From contig DGYN01000057.1 in assembly GCA_002398405.1 (NCBI GenBank), positions 1 through 5,651 of the forward strand: a stretch of DNA of 5,651 nt, given 5' to 3'. Below the pieces are notes generated by a model. The model did not search any database, was not told the origin of the DNA, and was given only the letters and a program-made list of their open reading frames with translations. This DNA is from Caulobacteraceae bacterium UBA5005 (GTDB taxonomy: Bacteria > Pseudomonadota > Alphaproteobacteria > Caulobacterales > Caulobacteraceae). Below, one piece after another: positions 1-5,651 of the stretch. Both the position numbers and the translations under genes were made by a program. Within the stretch, counting starts at the first letter, position 1, and each line of letters starts with the position of its first letter.

Positions 1-647
1 GCAAGGCCGCCGAGGCCGAGGCCGCAGCCGCGCGCCGCGCTCTAGTAACCCTCTGGGGCGATGCGGCCGAGACCATCGAGCTGGTGCGGTCCCCGCAGCC
101 GGCGACGCCGGTGATGGCCACGATCGATCCCGGCGAAACCCTGGATGTGCGCCAAGCGCGCGCCCAGCTGGAGACCGCCCGGGCGGTGATCGATCGCGAA
201 CGCGCCGCTGGTCGTCCGGACCTCACCGTCCAGGCCGGGGTTCGGCGGTTCGAGCAGACCGGGGACTCGGCGATGATCGTCGGCTTTACCGCCCCGATCC
301 CAATCTCCAACCGCAACCAGGGTACCGTCGCGGCCGCCCGCGCGGACGCCACCGCGGCCGAGGCGCGCGAACGCCTGGCCCTGGCGCGCTCGGTTCGGGC
401 CGTTCGGGACGGGGAGGCGGCATTGCGCGCCGCCACCGCCAGGCTGGAAGTGCTCGACAGCAAGGTCGTGCCCCAGGCCCAGACCGCCGTCGACCTGGCG
501 CGAGGCGGCTTCGAGGCGGGGAAATTCTCGCTGCTCGAAGTCCTAGACGCGCAAGCCGCCCTGACGACCGCCCGCACCGAACTCATCGCCGCGCGTCTCG
601 ACCGCGCCAAGGCGCTGGCCGCGCTCGAACGCGCCGCCGCCCAATAG
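1..647 (+). CDS. czcC: CzcC-like outer-membrane efflux channel (TolC/OEP family), 5'-truncated
   Basis: This is the C-terminal 214 residues of an outer-membrane factor, the channel through which a tripartite RND pump releases metal ions outside the cell. The reading frame is open from base 3 to a TAG at 645-647. A GTG at 84 could be mistaken for a start, but the frame upstream is coding: it reads as an Ala-rich helix ending in RRALVTLWGD, typical of the end of the first OEP repeat. Full-length relatives have about 400-430 residues, so roughly half is missing. The second OEP repeat begins near window codon 48. It contains the strand-helix turn GFTAPIPISNRNQG (codons 94-107), the long coiled-coil helices, and the signature GGFEAGKFSLLEVLDAQ (codons 168-184). 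These motifs and the adjoining czcB/czcA genes favour a CzcC-type channel over a generic TolC. The signal peptide lies outside the window. The czcB start follows 11 bases after the stop. Confidence 0.9.
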   Translation, partial: KAAEAEAAAARRALVTLWGDAAETIELVRSPQPATPVMATIDPGETLDVRQARAQLETARAVIDRERAAGRPDLTVQAGVRRFEQTGDSAMIVGFTAPIPISNRNQGTVAAARADATAAEARERLALARSVRAVRDGEAALRAATARLEVLDSKVVPQAQTAVDLARGGFEAGKFSLLEVLDAQAALTTARTELIAARLDRAKALAALERAAAQ

Positions 648-658
648 GAAAGCTCACC

Positions 659-1837
659 ATGAAATCCAACGATCGAAAGACCCTGCTGACGGCCGTGGCG
701 GTCAGTAGCCTGCTGGCCGCTGGCGTCGGCGCGCTGGTCGGCAAGTCCCTGCTGTCTTCGCCGGCCAAGGACGCCCCCGCGGCCGAGGCCAAGGAAGACC
801 ACGCCGGCGAAAAGCCCCACGTGGGCATGACCGCCGATCGCATCGTCTCCGATGGCATCCAACTGTTGACCCTCACCGGCGGCGGCCTCGACGCCGCCGT
901 TTCGGCCCAGGCCACCGTGGTGGCCACGCCCAACGGCGCGGCGATCCTGGCGGCCCGCGCCGACGGGGCTATCGTCCGCATCAACAAGCGCCTGGGGGAC
1001 CCCGTCGCCGCCGGTGAAGTGATCGCCGCCATAGAAAGCCGCGACGCCGCGGCCATCAGCGCCGACCGTAGCACCGCGGCCGCCAAGGCCGCTGCCGCCC
1101 GCCAGGCCCTGGTCCGCGAGCAGCGCCTGTTCGACGCCAAGATCACCGCTCGCCAGGACCTCGAAGCCGCCCAGCGCGAGGCGGCCATCGCCGAGTCGGA
1201 GTTGCGCCGCGCCAGCGGCGCCAGCGCCGCCGCCGGCGTCAGCGGCAACGGTCGTACGTTGGCGGTCACCAGCCCGATCTCCGGCCGGATCACCGCCGCT
1301 AGCGCCACGCTCGGCGCCTATGTCACGGCCGGTTCCGAACTCTTCCGCGTCGCCGACCCGGGCCGCATCGAGATCCAGGCGGCCCTGCCGGTCGCCGACG
1401 CCCAGCGCGTCAAGCCAGGCGACACGGCCATCCTGGAGACCGCCAGCGGCTCGGTGAACGCCACGGTGCGCAGCATCACGCCAGCCTTGGACGCCGAGAA
1501 CCGCTCGGCTACCGCCGTGCTGGCCGTCAGCGGCCGCGCTCCGATGTTGACACCCGGCCAGGCCCTGCGCGCGCGGATCACCCCGCGCGGTCCGGCCGCC
1601 GGCCCAGAGGGTCGCATCTCCGCACCCGATGAAGCCGTCCAGACGGTCAATGGCGCGGAGGTCGTCTTCGTCCGCACCAAGGAGGGCTTCGAGCCGCGCC
1701 CGGTCCGGGTGGGCCGCCGCGGCGGCGGTCACGTCGAGATCCTCTCGGGCGTGCGCGCCGGCGAGCAGATCGCCGGCAAAGGCGCCTTCCTGCTCAAGGC
1801 CGAACTCGGCAAGGGGGAGGCGAGCCATGAGGACTAA
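659..1837 (+). CDS. czcB: CzcB-like periplasmic adaptor (membrane fusion protein) of a heavy-metal RND pump
   Basis: This 392-residue adaptor links the inner-membrane pump to the outer-membrane channel. The ATG at 659 is preceded by AGGAAAG (646-652), which overlaps the czcC stop, with good spacing. Residues 8-32 form one hydrophobic segment after a basic start (a signal anchor or signal peptide; no lipobox Cys is present). A charged linker with His48 and His54 follows. Residues about 85-130 form the first half of the biotinyl/lipoyl-like domain (ADGAIVRINKRLGDPVAAGE). Residues 133-186 form an Ala/Glu/Arg-rich alpha-hairpin. The second lipoyl half is near 200-232 (SPISGRITAASATLGAYV), with the beta-barrel after it (RIEIQAALPVADAQRVKPGD). 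The membrane-proximal domain is about 320-385 (EPRPVRVGRR, GVRAGEQIAGKGAFLLKAEL). Length and domain order suit the family. The short N-terminal linker lacks the long His-rich extension of some metal adaptors. Metal binding by His48/His54 is only inferred. The last 11 bases overlap the next gene. Confidence 0.93.
   Translation: MKSNDRKTLLTAVAVSSLLAAGVGALVGKSLLSSPAKDAPAAEAKEDHAGEKPHVGMTADRIVSDGIQLLTLTGGGLDAAVSAQATVVATPNGAAILAARADGAIVRINKRLGDPVAAGEVIAAIESRDAAAISADRSTAAAKAAAARQALVREQRLFDAKITARQDLEAAQREAAIAESELRRASGASAAAGVSGNGRTLAVTSPISGRITAASATLGAYVTAGSELFRVADPGRIEIQAALPVADAQRVKPGDTAILETASGSVNATVRSITPALDAENRSATAVLAVSGRAPMLTPGQALRARITPRGPAAGPEGRISAPDEAVQTVNGAEVVFVRTKEGFEPRPVRVGRRGGGHVEILSGVRAGEQIAGKGAFLLKAELGKGEASHED
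1813..1820 (+). promoter_or_regulatory. Strong Shine-Dalgarno inside czcB that sets the start of the small periplasmic gene
   Basis: A GGGGGAGG run lies within the 3' end of czcB, six bases before the ATG at 1827. Its GGAGG core is an excellent match to the anti-Shine-Dalgarno. It supports ATG 1827 as the start rather than ATG 1629, which lies in the same open frame 66 codons upstream, deep inside czcB, and would give an Arg/Ser-rich N-terminus without an export signal. Because the site is embedded in translated czcB sequence, expression of the small gene is probably coupled to czcB translation (inference). Confidence 0.8.
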
Positions 1838-2246
1838 GGTCATCCTCGCCGTGGCCGCCCTGGCCGCGAGCTTCACCGCCTCGGCCGCCGTGGCCAAGGA
1901 TAGCGTGACCATCGACCGCCTCGGCGGTCGGGAGGTCGAGATCATCACTGCCTCGGCGCGCGACACCGCAAGCGGTCTGCGTGTCTTTGGCCTGATCCGG
2001 CGCGCGTCTGGTGCAAGCCTGCCACCTGTCACCGCTCACCTCGACATCAGCGCCTACGATCCTGACGGTCACTGGGCCATCACCGTGCCCACACGCCTGG
2101 CCGCGCTCAGTCCCCAGCGCATGGATCGCGAACCGGCTCGCTACGAGGCGACCTTGCCGCTGGTGCAGCGGGCGTCGGTGACCAGGCTGCAGGTCCGCTA
2201 CGCCGCCAAACCACACGCCATGGAAACCGGCGAGGTGGCCCGATGA
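1827..2246 (+). CDS. Small exported protein of unknown function encoded between czcB and czcA
   Basis: This gene encodes 139 residues with a clear Sec signal peptide: a basic start (MRTK), a hydrophobic core at residues 5-18, and an Ala-x-Ala cleavage site after residue 23 (AVA before KDS). The mature part of about 116 residues has no further membrane segment and no Cys. It alternates hydrophobic and polar residues as a beta-rich fold would: strands near 35-41, 50-58, 70-78, 83-88, 105-111 and 118-125. His71, Asp73, Asp78, Asp80, His82 and His130 could bind metal, but no known metal motif is visible. I recognise no named family. The layout (VFGLIRR, then AHLDISAYDPDGHW, then LQVRY) resembles small beta-sandwich accessory proteins that I recall from metal-efflux operons; this is a weak recollection. 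It overlaps czcB by 11 bases and czcA by 4 (ATGA), so it is almost certainly co-translated with the pump. Codons 53-81 use A/T-ending codons more than the neighbouring genes do. Confidence 0.82.
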   Translation: MRTKVILAVAALAASFTASAAVAKDSVTIDRLGGREVEIITASARDTASGLRVFGLIRRASGASLPPVTAHLDISAYDPDGHWAITVPTRLAALSPQRMDREPARYEATLPLVQRASVTRLQVRYAAKPHAMETGEVAR

Positions 2247-5200
2247 TCGGCCGCATCCTCGACCTTTCCGTTCGCTTCCGCTGGGCGGTCATCGCTCTGG
2301 TCACGCTGGTCGCGGCCCTGGGCGTCTACAACCTCGTGCGCCTGCCGATCGACGCAGTGCCCGACATCACCAACAAGCAGGTGCAGATCAACACCGTCTC
2401 GGGGACCCTGGCCCCGGCCGAGGTGGAAAAGCTCGTCACCTTCCCGGTGGAGACGGCCATGGCCGGCATCCCCGGTCTGGAGTCGACCCGCTCGATCTCA
2501 CGCAACGGCTTTTCCCAGGTCACCATCGTCTTCAAGGAAAAGACCGACATCTACTTCGCCCGCCAGCAGGTGGCCGAGCGCCTGACCCAGGTGCGCCAAA
2601 GTCTGCCCGCCGGCGCCGAACCGGCCATGGGCCCAATCTCGTCGGGTCTCGGCGAGGTCCTGATGTGGACCGTGGCCTACGAGCATCCGGGCGGGAAGGG
2701 CGCCAAGGTCACCGACGGCGCCCCCGGTTGGCAAAGCGATGGAACCTACCTGACCTCTACGGGCGAGCGACTGTCGGATTCCACAGCCCAGGCGGCCTTC
2801 CTGCGCGAAGTGCAAGACTGGATCGTGCGGCCCCAGATGCGTTCGGTCGCGGGCGTGGCCGGCGTCGACTCCATCGGCGGCTTCGAAAAGCAGTTCATCG
2901 TCCAGCCGGACGCTGTGCGCATGGCCTCGCTGGGCGTGTCGTTCAACGACCTGGCCAAGGCCCTGGAGGCGGCTAACCTCGCGGTCGGCGCCAACTTCGT
3001 CGAGAAGGGCGGGGAAGCCTTCCTCGTCCGCGCCGACGCCCGCGTGCGCACGGTCGACGAGATCGCCAACGCCACGGTCGCCGCGCGCGAAGGCGTTTCG
3101 ATCCGCGTCCGCGACGTCGCCGTGGTCAAGCTCGGCGGCGCCTTGCGCACCGGCGCGGCCTCGGAGAATGGCGAGGAGGTCGTGGTCGGCACCGTCCTGA
3201 TGCTGACCGGCGAAAACAGCCGCACCGTGGCCGGCGCCTCGGCCGAGAAGCTGGCCGAGGTCACCAAGAGCCTGCCGCCCGGCATCAAGGTCCAGGTGGT
3301 CTACGACCGCTCCAAGCTGGTCGGCGCGACCATCAAGACGGTCGAGAAGAACCTGACCGAAGGCGCGCTGCTGGTCATCGTGGTGCTGTTCCTGCTGCTG
3401 GGTAACTTCCGCGCCGCCCTGATCACGGCCCTGGTCATCCCGCTGTCGATGCTGATCACCGCGATCGGCATGAACAAGCTTGGCGTCTCGGGCAATCTGA
3501 TGAGCCTGGGCGCGCTGGACTTTGGCCTGATCGTCGACGGCGCCGTCATCATCGTCGAGAACGCCCTGCGGCGCCTGGCCGAGCGCCAGCACCACGAGGG
3601 CCGTCTCCTGACCCTGTCGGAGCGTCTTGGCGAAACCCGTGAAGCCGCCCGCGAGATGATCTCGCCCACCGTCTATGGCCAGGCGATCATCCTGTTGGTC
3701 TACGCCCCGCTGCTGACCTTCACCGGTGTCGAGGGCAAGACCTTCTCGCCGATGGCCATCACCGTGATGCTGGCCCTGGCCGGCGCCTTCGTGCTGTCGC
3801 TGACCTTCATCCCGGCCATGATCGCCATCTTGATCAACGGCAAGGTGGCCGAGAAGGAAGTCGCGCCGGTCCGTTGGACCAAGTCCCGCTACGAACCGGC
3901 CCTGCGCAAGGTCGTGGCCAAGCCCTGGCCTGTGATTGGCGCGGCGGCCGGCATCTTCGTCGTCGCCGCAGTGACCTTCGGGTTCCTGGGCCGGGAGTTC
4001 ACGCCTCAGCTCGACGAGAAGGACATGGCCGTCCAGGCCCTGCGCATCCCGTCGACCTCGCTGGAACAGTCTCTGCGCATGCAGCGGCGGATCGAGCGCG
4101 TCGTGGCAGGCTTCCCCGAAGTGGCCTTCGTCTACTCCAAGACCGGCACGGCCGAGGTCGCCAGCGACCCCATGCCGCCCAACGCCTCGGACGCCTTCAT
4201 TATCCTCAAACCCCAGAAGGAATGGCCCAACAAGGGTGAGACCAAGGCCGAGCTGATCGGCCGTATCGAGAGCAAGCTGGAAGGCCTGACGGGCAACGCC
4301 TACGAGTTCAGCCAGCCGATCCAGATGCGCTTCAACGAGCTGATCGCCGGTGTGCGCGGCGATGTGGCCATCAAGGTCTATGGCGACGATCTCGATGCCA
4401 TGAGCCGAACGGCCGAGGAGATCGCCACGGTCCTGCGGACGGTGAAGGGCGCGGCGGACGTCAAGGTCGAGCAGACCTCTGGCTTCCCGACCCTCGACGT
4501 TCAGCTCGACCGCGACGCCATCGGCCGCCTGGGCCTGACGGTCGAAGAGGTCGCCGACACCCTGGCCGTGGCCATGGGCGGTCGCGAGGCCGGCCTGGTC
4601 TTCCAGGGCGACCGCCGCTTCGACGTGGTGGTCCGCCTGCCGGACGCCAGCCGCAACGACCTGGACGCCGTCGGCGCCCTGCCGGTGATGCTGCCGGAAC
4701 GGGCCGGTGGCGGGGCCCGCGCATCTGTGCCGCTGCGCGACGTGGCCAAGTTCTCCTATTCGGAAGGCCTCAACCAGGTCAGCCGCGAGAACGGCAAGCG
4801 TCGCGTCGTCGTCCAGTCCAATGTTCGCGGCGCGGACCTGGGCTCGTTCGTCACGCAGGCCCAGCAGAAGGTCGATGCGCAGGTCAAGCTGCCGGCCGGC
4901 TCCTGGCTGGTCTGGGGTGGTCAGTACGAGAACCTTAAGGCTGCCCAAGGCCGCCTGGCGCTCGTGGTCCCGCTCTGCTTCCTGCTGATCTTCGGCCTGC
5001 TCTATATGGCCTTGGGTGGCATCGCGCCGGCCGCGGCCGTGTTCTCGGCCATTCCGCTGGCCTTGGCCGGTGGGGTGTTTGGCCTGGCGCTGCGGGGCAT
5101 CCCGTTCTCGGTCTCGGCCGCCGTCGGCTTCATCGCGCTCTCGGGCGTGGCGGTGCTGAACGGCCTGGTGATGATGACGGCCATCCGACAGCGCCTGGCC

Positions 5201-5461
5201 ACCGGCATGGCGCTGGAGAAGGCGATCATCGACGGGGCCATGGAACGCCTGCGGCCGGTGATGATGACCGGCCTCGTCGCGTCCCTGGGCTTCGTGCCCA
5301 TGGCGCTGGCGACGGGCACCGGCGCGGAGGTCCAGCGCCCGCTGGCCACCGTCGTCATCGGCGGCCTGATCACGGCCACGGCCCTGACCCTGTTCGTGCT
5401 GCCGGCCATCTGCCGGTTCGTCCTGCGCAAGGCCGAAATCCGGAGTCCTGAACACAGCTGA
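2243..5461 (+). CDS. czcA: CzcA-like inner-membrane heavy-metal RND pump (HME-RND family)
   Basis: This 1072-residue proton/cation antiporter is the energised part of the efflux complex; CzcA relatives have about 1040-1070 residues. The ATG at 2243 overlaps the previous stop (ATGA), with GAGG at 2232-2235 seven bases upstream. TM1 (about 14-32) is followed by the CzcA-family sequence LPIDAVPDITNKQVQI (34-49). The first large periplasmic porter/docking loop runs to about 370. TM2-TM4 lie within 375-440, TM5 and TM6 near 477-494 and 504-530, TM7 near 563-582. A second periplasmic loop (about 585-905) precedes TM8-TM12 (905-1056), which include GAEVQRPLATVVIGGL (1027-1042). TM4 has Asp426, Asp432 and Glu439 in DFGLIVDGAVIIVEN. 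Their spacing is that of the essential Asp402/Asp408/Glu415 of Cupriavidus CzcA. This indicates divalent ions (Zn, Cd, Co or Ni) rather than Cu/Ag; the exact metal cannot be read from sequence. Residues 148-186 form a long, Gly/Asp/Ser/Thr-rich loop in the porter domain. No frameshift or truncation is seen. Confidence 0.96.
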   Translation: MIGRILDLSVRFRWAVIALVTLVAALGVYNLVRLPIDAVPDITNKQVQINTVSGTLAPAEVEKLVTFPVETAMAGIPGLESTRSISRNGFSQVTIVFKEKTDIYFARQQVAERLTQVRQSLPAGAEPAMGPISSGLGEVLMWTVAYEHPGGKGAKVTDGAPGWQSDGTYLTSTGERLSDSTAQAAFLREVQDWIVRPQMRSVAGVAGVDSIGGFEKQFIVQPDAVRMASLGVSFNDLAKALEAANLAVGANFVEKGGEAFLVRADARVRTVDEIANATVAAREGVSIRVRDVAVVKLGGALRTGAASENGEEVVVGTVLMLTGENSRTVAGASAEKLAEVTKSLPPGIKVQVVYDRSKLVGATIKTVEKNLTEGALLVIVVLFLLLGNFRAALITALVIPLSMLITAIGMNKLGVSGNLMSLGALDFGLIVDGAVIIVENALRRLAERQHHEGRLLTLSERLGETREAAREMISPTVYGQAIILLVYAPLLTFTGVEGKTFSPMAITVMLALAGAFVLSLTFIPAMIAILINGKVAEKEVAPVRWTKSRYEPALRKVVAKPWPVIGAAAGIFVVAAVTFGFLGREFTPQLDEKDMAVQALRIPSTSLEQSLRMQRRIERVVAGFPEVAFVYSKTGTAEVASDPMPPNASDAFIILKPQKEWPNKGETKAELIGRIESKLEGLTGNAYEFSQPIQMRFNELIAGVRGDVAIKVYGDDLDAMSRTAEEIATVLRTVKGAADVKVEQTSGFPTLDVQLDRDAIGRLGLTVEEVADTLAVAMGGREAGLVFQGDRRFDVVVRLPDASRNDLDAVGALPVMLPERAGGGARASVPLRDVAKFSYSEGLNQVSRENGKRRVVVQSNVRGADLGSFVTQAQQKVDAQVKLPAGSWLVWGGQYENLKAAQGRLALVVPLCFLLIFGLLYMALGGIAPAAAVFSAIPLALAGGVFGLALRGIPFSVSAAVGFIALSGVAVLNGLVMMTAIRQRLATGMALEKAIIDGAMERLRPVMMTGLVASLGFVPMALATGTGAEVQRPLATVVIGGLITATALTLFVLPAICRFVLRKAEIRSPEHS

Positions 5462-5467
5462 GCCAAG

Positions 5468-5505
5468 GGCGGCGCGCCGAGCAGGTCTCGGCGCGCCGTC
5501 TTTTT
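5468..5505 (+). terminator. Rho-independent terminator of the efflux operon
   Basis: The hairpin starts seven bases after the czcA stop. The left arm (5470-5481, CGGCGCGCCGAG) pairs perfectly over 12 bases with the right arm (5487-5498), around the five-base loop CAGGT. One G-T wobble (5469 with 5499) and one G-C pair (5468 with 5500) extend it to 14 pairs. A run of five T (5501-5505), then C and two more T, follows the stem directly. This is a textbook intrinsic terminator on the + strand. The matching A run needed for strong termination in the other direction is absent upstream (only AA at 5465-5466). It separates the metal operon from the flagellar gene. Confidence 0.93.
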
Positions 5506-5521
5506 CTTCAAACCCAAGTCC

Positions 5522-5525
5522 GGAG
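5522..5525 (+). promoter_or_regulatory. Shine-Dalgarno of the flgC-like gene
   Basis: GGAG ends seven bases before the ATG at 5533. It is the only good ribosome-binding sequence between the terminator and this start, and it supports the start chosen for the partial gene. Between the terminator T run and this site (about 5506-5521) there is no room for a complete promoter. Confidence 0.65.
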
Positions 5526-5532
5526 ACAGTCC

Positions 5533-5651
5533 ATGACCAAGTCGTCGATCGAAGGGGGAAGCACGGCCATCGCCGTGTCGGGGCTGCAGGCCCAGAAGAA
5601 GCGTATCCAGATCCTGGCCGAGAACATCGCCAACGCCAACTCCACCGCGCG
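5533..5651 (+). CDS. flgC: Flagellar basal-body rod protein, probably FlgC, 3'-truncated by the window edge
   Basis: Only 39 complete codons are present (plus two bases of the next), open to the end of the window. After a short variable start, the sequence reads AIAVSGLQAQKKRIQILAEN and continues IANANSTA. This is the N-terminal flagellar rod/hook motif: an amphipathic helix with a small-residue SGL turn, then a conserved N-(I/L)-A-N-A. Members of this axial family (FlgB, FlgC, FlgF, FlgG, FlgE) share it. The ending NANSTA, rather than the NADTPGYK expected in FlgB, and the early position of the helix favour FlgC, a proximal rod subunit exported by the flagellar type III system. Rod proteins lack a cleaved signal peptide, and none is seen here. 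The gene is separated from czcA by a terminator and is functionally unrelated to it. FlgB or another rod paralogue is the main alternative, because most of the protein is outside the window. Confidence 0.75.
   Translation, partial: MTKSSIEGGSTAIAVSGLQAQKKRIQILAENIANANSTA

Noticed and set aside
6..40. GCCGAG-type short repeat at the window start
   Set aside because: It encodes an Ala/Glu-rich helix in the coiled-coil part of the channel. The repetition follows from amino acid composition and codon bias, not from a separate repeat element.
84..647. GTG at 84 as the start of a complete 187-residue protein
   Set aside because: The same frame is open and clearly coding back to base 3, with OEP-family sequence before the GTG, and the product would lack the signal peptide and first repeat. 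It is an internal codon of a truncated gene.
583..1308. A 241-codon minus-strand open frame opposite czcC and czcB
   Set aside because: It is an Ala/Arg/Ser-rich shadow of czcB with no domain and no plausible ribosome-binding site, and it overlaps two well-supported genes.
1629..1826. Upstream ATG 1629 as the start of the small gene, giving a 205-residue protein
   Set aside because: The extra 66 residues are Arg/Ser-rich sequence read out of frame through czcB, and they would bury the signal peptide. The strong GGAGG at 1816-1820 supports ATG 1827.
2498..5455. A 985-codon open frame on the minus strand opposite czcA
   Set aside because: Its translation is an unlikely mix dominated by Gly, His, Gln, Asp, Arg and Ala with no hydrophobic core or recognisable domain. 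Long antisense frames are expected opposite GC-rich genes with strong G/C third-position bias, and the + strand encodes an unmistakable pump.
5506..5532. Possible sigma-54 or CtrA promoter for the flagellar gene
   Set aside because: No GG-N10-GC -24/-12 pair of good quality and no TTAA half-sites are present, and the space after the terminator is too short.

Overview
This GC-rich window (third codon positions mostly G or C) holds the end of a CzcCBA-type heavy-metal efflux operon on the + strand. It is followed by a strong intrinsic terminator and the first 39 codons of a flagellar rod gene. GC content, codon use and the FlgC-like start suggest an alphaproteobacterium of the Caulobacter/Phenylobacterium type. 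No marker in the window fixes the taxon, so this is inference. Caulobacter crescentus is known to carry two operons of this kind, CzrCBA (Cd/Zn) and NczCBA (Ni/Co); which one this resembles cannot be told by eye.

Layout. Positions 1-647 hold the C-terminal half of an outer-membrane efflux channel (CzcC), cut by the window edge. Positions 659-1837 hold the periplasmic adaptor (CzcB). Positions 1827-2246 hold a small exported protein of unknown function, which overlaps czcB by 11 bases and the next gene by 4. Positions 2243-5461 hold the inner-membrane RND pump (CzcA). Positions 5468-5505 form a GC-rich hairpin followed by a T run. Positions 5533-5651 hold the start of a FlgC-like gene, cut by the other edge. 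No gap between genes exceeds 71 bases, and no internal promoter is recognisable.

How it works. CzcA, CzcB and CzcC would form a proton-driven channel across the envelope that expels divalent metal cations. The pump has the acidic DFG-x3-DGA-x4-EN motif in membrane segment 4 that is typical of divalent-cation HME-RND pumps, not of Cu/Ag pumps. The small protein is made from the same transcript, apparently coupled to translation of both adaptor and pump, and carries a clear signal peptide. A periplasmic accessory role in metal handling or complex assembly is plausible but unproven.

The window is mainly an ordinary metal-efflux operon. The points worth a second look are the coupled small periplasmic gene, its relaxed codon use, an apparently enlarged loop in the pump's porter domain, and a flagellar gene lying 27 bases beyond a strong terminator with no visible promoter.
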